15,427 nt of DNA from CAZKMM01 sp964553915 (lineage in GTDB: Bacteria > RBG-13-61-14 > DRUE01): assembly GCA_964553915.1 (NCBI GenBank), contig CAZKMM010000058.1, positions 1-15,427 of the forward strand. Direction: 5' to 3'. A model generated the notes under the pieces. It was not told the origin of the DNA, did no database searches, and saw only the letters and a program-made list of their open reading frames with translations. The translations under genes were made by a program, and so were the position numbers. Shown here piece by piece: positions 7,240 through 15,331 of this stretch (position 1 is the stretch's first letter; the number at the start of each line of letters is the position of its first letter).

Positions 7240-8598
7240 ATGGCAGAGGTGGTTCTGGTTAATCCTCCGATTTTAGAAAAGAAGCCAGCTTTAAGAGTGC
7301 CTCCGCTCGGGCTGGGATATCTGGCTTCTTCCCTTCGCCGGGAAGGTATTGAAGTAAAAATTATTGATGCTCCGGCTCTGGGGATAAATTTAGAGCAGAG
7401 CTTGAATCTGATTAAGAGATATTCTCCCCGGATTCTGGGAATTACCGCAACCACTCCCTTAAGATATTCTGCTTATCAGTTGGTGAGGGAAGCTCGTGCT
7501 TTGGCGAAATGGATTATAATGGGCGGAGCTCATCCCAGTGCTCTGGGCAAAAAGGTTTTTGAAGATTGCCCTGAGCTTGATTTCGGATTTCGGGGCGAGG
7601 GAGAAGAGCAATTTCCCAGATTGGTTAAAAAACTTCTTGAAGGAGAAAAGGAGGTCAGCTTGCCCGGGGTTATCAGCAGAGATAAAGATTCTTCACCAGT
7701 CCTGATTTCAGAACTTGACAGTCTGGGATTTCCCAGCTGGGATTTGCTTCCGATGAGAAGATACCGCCATCCTTTATTTCCGGGAAAAAGAATTGCCACG
7801 ATTATTTCCAGTCGGGGTTGTCCTTATCAATGTATTTTTTGTGATAAATCGGTTTCTGGAAGCAAATGGCGGGCAAGGAGTATTGGAAATGTTCTGGCGG
7901 AGATAGAGGAGCTTTATTTTCAGGAAAAAATCCGGGCATTTATATTTTATGATGACCTTTTTACACTTGATAAAAATCGGGTGGTGGAAATTTGTCGGCA
8001 GATCATTAAGCGTGGACTGAAAATTTCCTGGAAATGTGAGGGAAGGGTTAATATTGTGGATGAGGAGATGCTTTACTGGATGAAGCGGGCAGGATGTGAG
8101 ATTATTGCTTATGGGATAGAAACCAGACATCAAGAAGGACTGGATTGGCTGAAAAAAGGAGTGAGTGAAAAAGAAATAGAAAATGCGGTTCGTCTGACCA
8201 AAAAAGCAGGAATTAAGGTGCTGGGCTATTTTATTTTTGGAATTCCGGTGGAGAATTATGAGCAGGAGCTGGGAAATATAAAATTTGCCATAGAGCTGGG
8301 GCTAGATTATGTTCAATTTGGTAGCTTGAGTCCGTTTCCGGGGAGCGAGTTATATGAGCTGGCTCTTAAGCAAGGCTGGTATCAGGAATTGGAGGCACCT
8401 GCTCCTGAGGAATATGGCAAAAGACCGCTTTTGATTACTGAATACTGGACTCAGGAGAAACTTCAATCTATCCTGAAAACCGCTTATAGAAAATTTTATT
8501 TTCGTCCGGGCTATCTCTTTAAAAAGCTAATTTCTTTTCGGGGAATTTTAGACCTGTTAAGGAGCGGGGTTCAATTACAAAGATGGCTCAAAAGATGA
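7240..8598 (+). CDS. B12-binding-domain radical SAM protein
   Basis: 452 residues, starting one nt after the upstream stop. Residues 1 to about 150 form a cobalamin-binding-like Rossmann domain: VVLVNPP at 4-10, VPPLGLGYLAS at 20-30, GITATTP at 67-73, GGAHPS at 95-100, FRGEGEE at 117-123. The radical SAM core begins at SSRGCPYQCIFC, with the 4Fe-4S cysteines at C194, C198 and C201. It continues through FYDDLF, CEGRVN and GIETRHQEGLDWLKKG, followed by GYFIFGIP. This is the BchE/P-methylase-like class B arrangement, whose members catalyse methylations, cyclisations or oxidations of varied substrates. I see no DxHxxG cobalamin ligand motif, which many members of this group also lack. Its place between glycosyltransferases suggests it modifies a sugar, lipid carrier or glycan; the reaction cannot be inferred. 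The next gene overlaps its stop by four bases. Confidence 0.92.
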   Translation: MAEVVLVNPPILEKKPALRVPPLGLGYLASSLRREGIEVKIIDAPALGINLEQSLNLIKRYSPRILGITATTPLRYSAYQLVREARALAKWIIMGGAHPSALGKKVFEDCPELDFGFRGEGEEQFPRLVKKLLEGEKEVSLPGVISRDKDSSPVLISELDSLGFPSWDLLPMRRYRHPLFPGKRIATIISSRGCPYQCIFCDKSVSGSKWRARSIGNVLAEIEELYFQEKIRAFIFYDDLFTLDKNRVVEICRQIIKRGLKISWKCEGRVNIVDEEMLYWMKRAGCEIIAYGIETRHQEGLDWLKKGVSEKEIENAVRLTKKAGIKVLGYFIFGIPVENYEQELGNIKFAIELGLDYVQFGSLSPFPGSELYELALKQGWYQELEAPAPEEYGKRPLLITEYWTQEKLQSILKTAYRKFYFRPGYLFKKLISFRGILDLLRSGVQLQRWLKR

Positions 8599-9725
8599 AG
8601 ATATTATATTTTGGGACTTATTCTCGTGGAGAGGAATATGCCCGGAACCTGGCGTTGATTGAGGGATTAAAAAAAGCCGGCTGTGAGGTTCAGGAATGCC
8701 ATCAAGAGCTCTGGTCCGAGCATCAGGATAAGATGGAAGCAGTTAGAGGGGGGTTATATAGTTTAATTCAACTTTTGCGGAGCTATTTTTTACTACTTAA
8801 AAAATACTTCAGGGTTGAAAAAAATTTTGATTATATGTTTGTTGGTTATATCGGACATTTAGATGTTTTTCTTGCCCGGCTCTTAAAAATCTTTCATAAA
8901 AAGCCGATTGTTTTTGATACATTTTATTCGCTTTATGATACAATGATTAAGGATAGAAAGCTTTATTCCGAGCAGAGTTTAAAGGCAAGAGCGCTTAAAC
9001 TGATTGACCGCTGGAGTGTCAAATGCTCGGATTTGGCTTTATTGGACACTCAGGCTCATATTAAGTATTTTGCAGAGGAGTTTGGATTGGAAGAAAGCAA
9101 GTTTATCGCGGTGCCTTTAGGAGTGGATGAGAATAATTTTTATCCTCGGGCTGTCTCAGAGACTTCTGAAAGGTTTGAAGTTTTAAATTATAGCTCTTAT
9201 ATCCCTCTGCACGGTCTTGAAGTGATTATTGATTGTGCCAAGATTCTGGAAAAAGAAAAAGATATTCATTTTACTTTAATTGGCAAAGGGCAGTTATATC
9301 CCAGGATAAGGGAGCGAGCCCAGAGACTCGGATTGGAAAATGTGGAGTTTATTGAATGGCTTTCTCATCAAGAGCTGGTGGAAAGAGCAGTGAAGGCAGA
9401 TGTGCTTCTGGGGATTTTCGGAACCACGGAAAAAGCACTCAGGGTAATACCTTATAAAGTTTATGAAGCCCTTGCTCTGGCAAAGCCGGTGATTACCGAA
9501 GACAGCCCTGCCTCCCGGGAATTGCTGGAGGACGGAAAGCACTGTCTTCTTTCTCCGCCTGGAGCTCCTCAAGCTCTTGCAGAGAAAATTTTGCTTTTAA
9601 AATCTAATCCGGAATTAAGAGAAAGAATTGCCCAAGAAGGTCATAAGCTTTTTTTAGAAAAATGCAGTTGGGGAAAAATTGGAGAAAGAATCGTTACGGA
9701 GTTAAAAAATCGGTTTGGAGGTTAA
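8595..9725 (+). CDS. GT4-family glycosyltransferase
   Basis: 376 residues from ATG 8595, which forms an ATGA overlap with the upstream stop and gives the usual MKILYFGTYS opening; an in-frame ATG at 8583 would add four residues. Neither start has a clear Shine-Dalgarno, so coupling is likely. The N-terminal acceptor half (1 to about 185) is rich in basic and aromatic residues. The donor half includes VPLGVDENNF (173-182), YSSYIPLHGLEVII (199-212), LIGKGQ (228-233) and the sugar-nucleotide motif TEKALRVIPYKVYEALALAKPVI (278-300), which keeps the catalytic-position Glu (E291). The family is secure; donor and acceptor are unknown. By position it should act on the same glycan as its neighbours. 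Confidence 0.9.
   Translation: MKILYFGTYSRGEEYARNLALIEGLKKAGCEVQECHQELWSEHQDKMEAVRGGLYSLIQLLRSYFLLLKKYFRVEKNFDYMFVGYIGHLDVFLARLLKIFHKKPIVFDTFYSLYDTMIKDRKLYSEQSLKARALKLIDRWSVKCSDLALLDTQAHIKYFAEEFGLEESKFIAVPLGVDENNFYPRAVSETSERFEVLNYSSYIPLHGLEVIIDCAKILEKEKDIHFTLIGKGQLYPRIRERAQRLGLENVEFIEWLSHQELVERAVKADVLLGIFGTTEKALRVIPYKVYEALALAKPVITEDSPASRELLEDGKHCLLSPPGAPQALAEKILLLKSNPELRERIAQEGHKLFLEKCSWGKIGERIVTELKNRFGG
9717..9722 (+). promoter_or_regulatory. Shine-Dalgarno GGAGGT for the epimerase
   Basis: GGAGGT ends 4 nt before ATG 9727 and overlaps the last codons of the upstream gene. It decides the epimerase start: the in-frame TTG at 9715 would begin inside or before this site and add four residues ahead of the canonical Rossmann opening. 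Confidence 0.75.
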
Positions 9726-9726
9726 A

Positions 9727-10851
9727 ATGGAAAGAGTGTTGGTTAGCGGTGGAGCAGGGTTTATTGGTTCTCACATTGTTGACCTTTTGGTCAGCGAAGG
9801 TTATCAGGTGGTGGTTATAGATAATCTTGAGCCTCAGGTTCACGGTGAGGAAAGAAAAAAGCCTAGCTACCTTAACCCTGATGCGGAGTTTATCTTGGGG
9901 GATATGAGAGATAAAGAATTGGTGGATTCTGTGGTTTCTCGGGTAGATGCGGTAATCCACGAATCAGCTCTGGTAGGAGTCGGGCAATCTATGTATCAAA
10001 TCGACCGCTATGTTATGGGTAATGATGGCTCCAGTGCGGTTTTGCTTCAATCAGTTATTGAGCACCGGGATAGAATTAAAAAATTAGTGGTTGCCAGCTC
10101 TATGTCAATTTATGGAGAGGGAAGATATATATGTCCGAAGTGCGGTCCGGTGGCTCCGAAAACCAGAAAACCGGAGCAACTTTTGGAGCGAAAATGGGAG
10201 CTGATTTGTGAGAACTGCGGAAATGAGCTTAAGCCTGCCCCTACAGATGAAGCCAAGCCCACTATTTGTGAATCGGTTTATGCCATTACCAAAAAAACTA
10301 CTGAGGAACTTTTTTTAGTGGTAGGGGACGCTTATCAAATACCCACTGTGGCTTTAAGGTATTTTAATGTTTATGGTCCCCGGCAGGCTTTAAGCAATCC
10401 TTATACCGGACTTCTTGCCATAGTTGCCAGCCGGGTTCTGAATAAAAAGCCCCCGATTATTTTTGAAGATGGCAATCAGACCCGGGATTTTGTGAATGTG
10501 CGGGATATTGCCCGTGCCAATCTTCTTGCCCTTCGCTGGCAGGGGAATGGACAGGAGGTGGTGAACATTGGCACCGGTCGGGCTTTAAGTGTTAATGAAG
10601 CGGTTCAGGGAGTGATAAAGGGACTGAATGGAGAGGTAGAGCCGAAGATAACCGGCAGGTTTCGGGTGGGAGATATTCGGCATTGTTATGCGGATACCCG
10701 TCGGGCAAAAGAAATTTTAGGCTTTGAAGCAGAGGTCAAATTTGAAGACGGGGTGCAGGAGTTTCTGGACTGGGCACGGGAGCAGGAAGGAGTTTTAGAC
10801 CTGGCGGACCGCTGTTTAAAAGAACTGGAGGAGCGAGGACTGGTCAAATAA
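9727..10851 (+). CDS. NAD-dependent SDR sugar-nucleotide epimerase with Cys4 insert
   Basis: 374 residues. An extended SDR: GGAGFIGSH (8-16) binds NAD, SSMS (about 124-127) supplies the catalytic Ser/Thr, Y185xxxK189 is the catalytic pair, and RYFNVYGPRQ, TRDFVNVRD and VGDIRHCYAD mark the substrate half. Between the Ser loop and the YxxxK sits an insert of about 45 residues with CPKC (136-139) and CENC (161-164), a likely zinc ribbon. From memory, similar inserts occur in a 370-residue branch that includes dTDP-L-rhamnose 4-epimerase (WbiB-like) proteins. The enzyme probably interconverts the C4 configuration of a nucleotide sugar used by this operon; the substrate is inferred. The start is fixed by GGAGGT at 9717-9722. 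Confidence 0.92.
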   Translation: MERVLVSGGAGFIGSHIVDLLVSEGYQVVVIDNLEPQVHGEERKKPSYLNPDAEFILGDMRDKELVDSVVSRVDAVIHESALVGVGQSMYQIDRYVMGNDGSSAVLLQSVIEHRDRIKKLVVASSMSIYGEGRYICPKCGPVAPKTRKPEQLLERKWELICENCGNELKPAPTDEAKPTICESVYAITKKTTEELFLVVGDAYQIPTVALRYFNVYGPRQALSNPYTGLLAIVASRVLNKKPPIIFEDGNQTRDFVNVRDIARANLLALRWQGNGQEVVNIGTGRALSVNEAVQGVIKGLNGEVEPKITGRFRVGDIRHCYADTRRAKEILGFEAEVKFEDGVQEFLDWAREQEGVLDLADRCLKELEERGLVK

Positions 10852-10855
10852 AGAG

Positions 10856-11812
10856 ATGAAGCTGGTGGTTCAGATTCCCTGTTATAATGAAGAAGCAACC
10901 ATTGCGGAGACAATCGCTCAAATTCCTCGTCAGATTCCCGGAATTGAGCAGGTGGAAGTTCTGGTAATAGATGACGGCAGTACCGACCAGAGCGTCCAGA
11001 GGGCAAAGGAGGCAGGAGCTGACCATATTATCAGCCTGAAATCACGAAGGGGATTAGCACAGGCATTTCAGCTGGGTATAGAGAAGGCTCTGGAGCTGGA
11101 GGCAGATATTATTGTTAATACTGATGCAGACAATCAATATCCGGGAGAAGAAATTCTCAAGCTCATTAAACCGATACTAAAAGGAGAAGCTGAGCTGGTA
11201 ATAGGAAAAAGACAATTTGAGTTGTTGCCTGGTTATCCCTGGTTCCGGCGGGCTTTACAGAGGCTCGGGAGCTGGTTTTTAAGTATTTTAGCCGGGGTAA
11301 AAATTCTTGACGGAGCAAGTGGTTTTCGGGCAATGACCCGGGAGCTGGCTCTCAGGCTTTCGGTTCTGGGAGAATTTACCTATACTTTAGAAACCCTGAT
11401 AGAAGTGGGCAGGCAAAAAATTCCTATCGCTTGGGTGCCGGTAAAGATAAATCCCCAGCCAGGAAGAAAAAGCCGGCTTTATAAAAGCCTTTTTCAGTAT
11501 CTTTTCCGGAGCGGAGAGGCAATGCTTCGGACTTATTCTCGCTATGAGCCTCTTCGGGTATTTACTTTTATTGGAGGACTTCTTTTTTGGGGTGGCTTTG
11601 GCATTGGGGTATGGTTTTTATATTACTTTTTCACTGCGGGAGGAAAAGGGCATATTCAAATTCTCTTATTAGCCACGATTTTGATGATAATCGGATTTCA
11701 GGTAATTTTAATTGGTCTGGTCTCGGATTTGGTCTCCGGCAATCGCCGTCTTTTAGAGGAATTGATTTACCGGCTCCGGAAAATAGAATTTTCCAAAAAA
11801 GACAGTAAATAA
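10856..11812 (+). CDS. Second DPM1-like family 2 glycosyltransferase with C-terminal membrane anchor
   Basis: 318 residues, starting 4 nt after the epimerase stop. It carries VQIPCYNEE (5-13), VIDDGSTDQ (37-45), the DxD in NTDADNQYP (88-96) and DGASGFRAMTREL (152-164). After GRKSRLYKSLFQYLFRSGE (203-221), two hydrophobic segments (about 235-259 and 267-290) form the membrane anchor. The layout matches polyprenyl-phosphate glycosyltransferases, like the first gene of this operon, but the sequences differ widely; the first gene's GExxxRxYFE tail is replaced by SDLVSGNRRLLEELIYRLRK. It probably loads a second sugar onto a polyprenyl carrier or transfers one to a membrane acceptor. Family confident, reaction inferred. 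A 45-nt gap follows, the longest in the operon. Confidence 0.92.
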   Translation: MKLVVQIPCYNEEATIAETIAQIPRQIPGIEQVEVLVIDDGSTDQSVQRAKEAGADHIISLKSRRGLAQAFQLGIEKALELEADIIVNTDADNQYPGEEILKLIKPILKGEAELVIGKRQFELLPGYPWFRRALQRLGSWFLSILAGVKILDGASGFRAMTRELALRLSVLGEFTYTLETLIEVGRQKIPIAWVPVKINPQPGRKSRLYKSLFQYLFRSGEAMLRTYSRYEPLRVFTFIGGLLFWGGFGIGVWFLYYFFTAGGKGHIQILLLATILMIIGFQVILIGLVSDLVSGNRRLLEELIYRLRKIEFSKKDSK

Positions 11813-11857
11813 TAAAAATTAACGAATTTTGATTTTTCTGGAGCCAGCTACTCTTGG

Positions 11858-13078
11858 ATGGAAAAACAATTAACAGCAGAGAAAAAAAATAAAAGTAAAA
11901 GGTTATTAATTGCCACCACCACTTTTCCCCGCTGGGAGAATGACTCAGGACCTGCCCCGTTTGTTTTTGAGCTGGCAAGGTTTTTGAATAGGTACTTTCA
12001 AATAACCGTGTTTGCTCCTCATTTTCCGGGCTCTGCTCGGCAGGAGGTCTGGAAAGGAATGGAGATTATTCGTTTTCGGTATTTTTTCCATAGATGGGAG
12101 ACCCTAGCAGATGGCAGAGGATTGCAGAACCATTTTCGGGAAAGTTTAAAAGCTAAATTATTGGTCGGGTTTTTAATTCTCGGTGAATTTTGGGCAGGCT
12201 TTAATCTTCTCCGAAAAAGAAAATATGATGCCATAAATAGCCACTGGCTGATTCCCAGCGGGTTGCTTTTTAGTATTTTAGCTTCTTGGAGAAAAATACC
12301 CCATATCTGCACGGTTCACGCCGGGGATTTTTATCTACTTCTCCGCATTCCTCTGGGGAAAAGATTGCTCAGGTTTATTGCATCTCGCTCCCGGGCATTA
12401 ATTTGCGTGAACCAGAGAATGGCAGAGACCATCAAAAAATTTTTCCCTCAGGCTCAGGTATATGTTATGCCAATGGGGGTTGAGGTGGAAAAATTTTCTC
12501 AAATTGACCCCCTCAGGGTAAATCACCTCAAAAAGCAAATCGGAATTGAAAATGAAAAAATCATTCTTTTTGTGGGAAAGCTCAGTGAGAAGAAGGGTAT
12601 TGAATGGCTTTTAGATGCATTTGAACTTTTGTTAAAAGAGGGAGGCGATTTTCAGCTTTTGATTGTGGGAGAAGGGTCGCAGAGGAAAACTCTGGAAGAA
12701 AAAGCAGAGAAAAAAGGAATCGGCTCAAGAGTAAATTTTTTAGGCGCGGTTCCTTATCCGGAAATCCCTTGTTATTATCATCTGGCAGATGTGGTTGTGG
12801 TTCCTTCCCAGATAGATAGATACGGAGAAGGAGAGGGGATGCCGGTGGTAGTTTTAGAGGCGCTTGCCAGCGGAAAACCGGTGGTGGGAAGCAGGTATTG
12901 TTTTGTTCCTGATGAGCTTAAATCTTCAGGATTTATTGAGGTTGGGCTGGAGCCGGAGGAAATTGCCCGGGGAATAAAAAGAGCTTTGGAGGATAAAGAG
13001 AAGCCCAAACAATCAGCAATTCAGCGTTTTTCCTGGGAAAGAATCGCAGAATTTTATGCGGAGGTGCTGAAGGGCTGA
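11858..13078 (+). CDS. GT4-family glycosyltransferase with intact EX7E motif
   Basis: 406 residues from ATG 11858; GGAG at 11840-11843 lies 14 nt upstream, so initiation is not strongly marked. The N-terminal half has TTTFPRWENDSGPAPFVFELAR (21-41) and the acceptor signature NSHWLIPSGL (127-136) plus CTVHAGDF (151-158). The donor half has VMPMGVEVEKF (203-213), LFVGKLSEKKGIEWLLDAF (237-255), IVGEGSQR (269-276) and EX7E at E326 and E334, followed by ALASGKPVVGS. It is a typical retaining GT4 that probably extends a lipid-linked glycan; the sugar is unknown. The first 15 residues are Lys-rich and hydrophilic. Its stop overlaps the next ATG by one base (TGATG). Confidence 0.9.
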   Translation: MEKQLTAEKKNKSKRLLIATTTFPRWENDSGPAPFVFELARFLNRYFQITVFAPHFPGSARQEVWKGMEIIRFRYFFHRWETLADGRGLQNHFRESLKAKLLVGFLILGEFWAGFNLLRKRKYDAINSHWLIPSGLLFSILASWRKIPHICTVHAGDFYLLLRIPLGKRLLRFIASRSRALICVNQRMAETIKKFFPQAQVYVMPMGVEVEKFSQIDPLRVNHLKKQIGIENEKIILFVGKLSEKKGIEWLLDAFELLLKEGGDFQLLIVGEGSQRKTLEEKAEKKGIGSRVNFLGAVPYPEIPCYYHLADVVVVPSQIDRYGEGEGMPVVVLEALASGKPVVGSRYCFVPDELKSSGFIEVGLEPEEIARGIKRALEDKEKPKQSAIQRFSWERIAEFYAEVLKG

Positions 13079-14220
13079 TGCGGGTTTTACAGGTGGTGCC
13101 GTATTTTTATTCTGCCTGGGCTTATGGGGGAATACCCAGGCTGAGTTATCATCTCTGTCAGGCTCTGGTTAAGCAGGGGGTGGAAGTGGAGGTGATAACC
13201 ACTGATGCTTTTGATGAGCATTCTCGTCTGGGCAAAGATTTTTATCAGGTAGATGGGATTTCAGTTCGGGTGTATCGGAATTTAAGCAATTATCTTGCTT
13301 ATAACTGGCAGGTATTTTTGCCCAGAGGTTTGAAAAGAGAGCAGGGGACACTCAGCAGGTATCAGGTAATTCATATTCACGGGCACAGGAATTTTTTGAA
13401 TACATATCTGAGTTTCCGGGCAGAGGAAAAAGGTATTCCGCTGGTGCTTCAGCCGAACGGAACTCTGGTGAACATAGAGCGGAGGAGATTTTTTAAAGCG
13501 GTTTATGATTTAATTTGGGGGAATCGCCAGTTAAAAAAAACCAGTTTATTTATCGCGGTAAGTAAGGCAGAGAAAGAGCAATTTTTATCCGCAGGTATTC
13601 CCGAAGAGAAAATCCGAATAATTCCCAATGGAGTTTTTGTTGAGCCAGTCTCTCCGGAGGTGAATTTTCGGGAGAAATTCAAAATCAATCAAGAGTATGT
13701 TTTATATCTGGGAAAGCTTACCCCGAGAAAAGGAGTGGAGTATTTAGTTCAAGCAATCAGCATATCTCAGAGAAAAGACCTGATCGCGGTAATTGCTGGA
13801 AATGATATGGGCATCAAATCCCGGCTGGAGAAACTTGCTGAGAGGCTGGGAGTGAGGGAGCGAGTGGTATTCACCGGACTTTTGACCTCCCCCTGGAAAG
13901 AATCCGCCTACCAGGATGCTCTGCTCACGGTTTATGCCGGGCAATATGAGATTTTTGGCTTGGTGCCTTTTGAGTCCATTCTTTGTGGAACTCCGGCAAT
14001 AGTGGCAGATGATTCCGGTTGTGGAGAGTGGCTGAAAAAAAGCGGGGGGGGCTGGACAGTGCCTTATGGCGATGCCCGGGCGCTCGCTCAAATTATAGAT
14101 AATTTCAGCGAGGAGGAGAAAGCAGAGAAGGTTAGAAATGCCCAGAGGTGGATTAAAGAGAATTTAAACTGGGATAAAATTGCCCAGCAGGTTAAAGAGG
14201 TATATCAGGAGCTGGTTTAA
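13078..14220 (+). CDS. GT4-family glycosyltransferase containing a G8 tract
   Basis: 380 residues. ATG 13078 overlaps the upstream TGA by one base, with GGAGGT at 13060-13065. The opening VLQVVPYFYSAWAYGGIPRLSYHL (3-26) carries the donor-site glycines. IHIHGHRNFLNTY (98-110) and QPNGTLVNIERRRFFK (125-140) are acceptor-side landmarks. YLGKLTPRKGVEYLVQAI (210-227) is followed by the EX7E motif, EIFGLVPFE at 291-299. Codons 323-325 (Gly-Gly-Gly) lie in a run of eight G (14044-14051) just after seven A (14035-14041); an A8 run is at 13533-13540. A slip at G8 would replace or truncate roughly the last 55 residues. The product is full length as written. A retaining glycosyltransferase of the same pathway is inferred; the sugar is unknown. 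Confidence 0.9.
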   Translation: MRVLQVVPYFYSAWAYGGIPRLSYHLCQALVKQGVEVEVITTDAFDEHSRLGKDFYQVDGISVRVYRNLSNYLAYNWQVFLPRGLKREQGTLSRYQVIHIHGHRNFLNTYLSFRAEEKGIPLVLQPNGTLVNIERRRFFKAVYDLIWGNRQLKKTSLFIAVSKAEKEQFLSAGIPEEKIRIIPNGVFVEPVSPEVNFREKFKINQEYVLYLGKLTPRKGVEYLVQAISISQRKDLIAVIAGNDMGIKSRLEKLAERLGVRERVVFTGLLTSPWKESAYQDALLTVYAGQYEIFGLVPFESILCGTPAIVADDSGCGEWLKKSGGGWTVPYGDARALAQIIDNFSEEEKAEKVRNAQRWIKENLNWDKIAQQVKEVYQELV

Positions 14221-14958
14221 ATGATTGAGGATGGCTTAATCATTGTTCCTGCCTATAACGAGGCAGGGGTGATTGAGTCAACTTTAAAGGAACTGAAAAG
14301 TTATGCTCAGAATATTCTGGTAGTGGATGATGGTTCCACTGACCATACCTCTGAGCTGGCAAAAAATCTCGGGGTTTTGGTGCTCAGGCATCCAGCCAAT
14401 CTAGGATATGCCTCTGCTTTAAAAACCGGCTTTCTTTACGGATTGAGATACACTTTCTATGATTATTTCCTCACTTTTGATGCGGATGGACAGCATCATC
14501 CAGCTTTTCTGGAAATGATTGTTAAGTCTCTCCGAAATGGAGAGGCAGATTTTGTGATTGGCTCAAGGTATCTGGAGCCAGCGAAAGTTAAACATCCTGT
14601 GGTGAGAAGAGCCGGGAGCAGAGTTTTTGCTTTTTTCACTTCACTTTTAGTTGCTCAAAAAATTACTGACCCCACCAGTGGAATGGTGGGTTTAAACCGA
14701 GGGGTGGCAAAAATCTTTTTGAGCGAATTCTTCCCTCTGGATTTTCCGGATGCGGATGTGGTAATAATGCTTGCCAGAATGGGATTTAAAATCAAAGAGG
14801 TGCCGGTTGAAATGCGGGTTTCCAAGAGAAGAGGTTCTATGCATTCTGGCGTGGTTAAACCAATTTATTACTTTTTTAAAATGAGCACGTCTATGATTCA
14901 TTTTGCTTTAAGAAGAGACCTAAAAGAAAAAAGGAGGGAGCTGGAAAGTGTTTTTTAG
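14221..14958 (+). CDS. Soluble family 2 glycosyltransferase paired with DUF2304
   Basis: 245 residues. ATG 14221 directly follows the upstream TAA, with AGGAG at 14207-14211. It has the DPM1-like catalytic domain only: IIVPAYNEAGVIE (7-19), VVDDGSTDHT (34-43), DADGQHHP (87-94) with the DxD, SGMVGLNR (153-160) and RRGSMHSGVVKPIYYFFKM (203-221). Unlike the two longer GT2s in this operon, it stops before any transmembrane pair. The following DUF2304 gene overlaps it by 11 nt and probably supplies the membrane contact. The likely role is transfer of a sugar to a polyprenyl carrier or membrane-bound acceptor. The catalytic family is clear; the partnership is inferred from order, overlap and what I recall of this gene pair in other genomes. 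Confidence 0.92.
   Translation: MIEDGLIIVPAYNEAGVIESTLKELKSYAQNILVVDDGSTDHTSELAKNLGVLVLRHPANLGYASALKTGFLYGLRYTFYDYFLTFDADGQHHPAFLEMIVKSLRNGEADFVIGSRYLEPAKVKHPVVRRAGSRVFAFFTSLLVAQKITDPTSGMVGLNRGVAKIFLSEFFPLDFPDADVVIMLARMGFKIKEVPVEMRVSKRRGSMHSGVVKPIYYFFKMSTSMIHFALRRDLKEKRRELESVF
14932..14937 (+). promoter_or_regulatory. Shine-Dalgarno AGGAGG supporting the GTG start of the DUF2304 gene
   Basis: AGGAGG lies 10 nt before GTG 14948 and inside the end of the glycosyltransferase gene. It is one of the strongest ribosome-binding sites of the operon and supports the non-ATG start and 11-nt gene overlap. Confidence 0.7.
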
Positions 14959-15319
14959 ACAAAAGATATTCGCAATTATCGCCGCGGTTATTTTGATTCT
15001 TTTAATTGTGGAGCTGATTCGGAGAAGAAAACTCCGGGAAGAATATGCCCTGCTCTGGCTTTTTACCGGAGTGGGAATTTTAATCCTGGTGCTTTATTAC
15101 CCGCTTCTTGTCTGGCTTTCAAAACTCATCGGTGCCATCACTCCTACCACCACATTATTTCTTTTTGCTTTTTTGTTTTTGATGCTGATCAGTATTCATT
15201 TTTCAGTAAAGTTTTCCCGGCTTTCTGACCAGATGCATAAGGTAGTGAGTGAGCTGGCACTATTAAGAAAAGAGCTGGAGGAATTAAAGTCAAAGCAGGA
15301 TAATCTCCAGCTGAACTGA
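14948..15319 (+). CDS. DUF2304-family small membrane protein
   Basis: 123 residues from GTG 14948. Three hydrophobic helices are visible (about 7-24, 35-56 and 68-88), with the family landmarks VELIRRRKLREEYALLWL (21-38) between the first and second. A charged, Leu/Val-periodic tail (about 92-119, SRLSDQ...VSELALLRKELEELKSK) looks like a cytoplasmic coiled coil. DUF2304 has no established biochemical function that I know of. It commonly sits after a soluble GT2, as here, and is likely a membrane platform for that enzyme. The C-terminal coil would be a natural docking element. Family assignment rests on sequence pattern and context. Confidence 0.85.
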   Translation: MFFRQKIFAIIAAVILILLIVELIRRRKLREEYALLWLFTGVGILILVLYYPLLVWLSKLIGAITPTTTLFLFAFLFLMLISIHFSVKFSRLSDQMHKVVSELALLRKELEELKSKQDNLQLN

Positions 15320-15331
15320 ATTTTCTTGGCA

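Noticed and set aside
11813..11857. Possible internal promoter or terminator in the longest gap of the operon
   Set aside because: The 45 nt are AT-rich with no convincing -35/-10 pair and no hairpin plus T tract; only a weak GGAG upstream of the next start is seen.
11631..11978. 115-codon minus-strand frame spanning the 45-nt gap between two glycosyltransferases
   Set aside because: It overlaps the ends of two well-supported genes, has a low-complexity aromatic run and no motif, so it is a shadow frame.
13533..13540. A8 run as a programmed -1 frameshift site
   Set aside because: The phase fits a slippery A-AAA-AAA heptamer, but the downstream zero frame gives a normal full-length GT4, and I see no supporting stem-loop or alternative product.
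4121..15319. Alternative genetic code (UGA read as an amino acid), as in some CPR lineages
   Set aside because: Several well-delimited genes end at TGA exactly where the next gene starts and where the family's usual length is reached; no in-frame TGA needs reading through.
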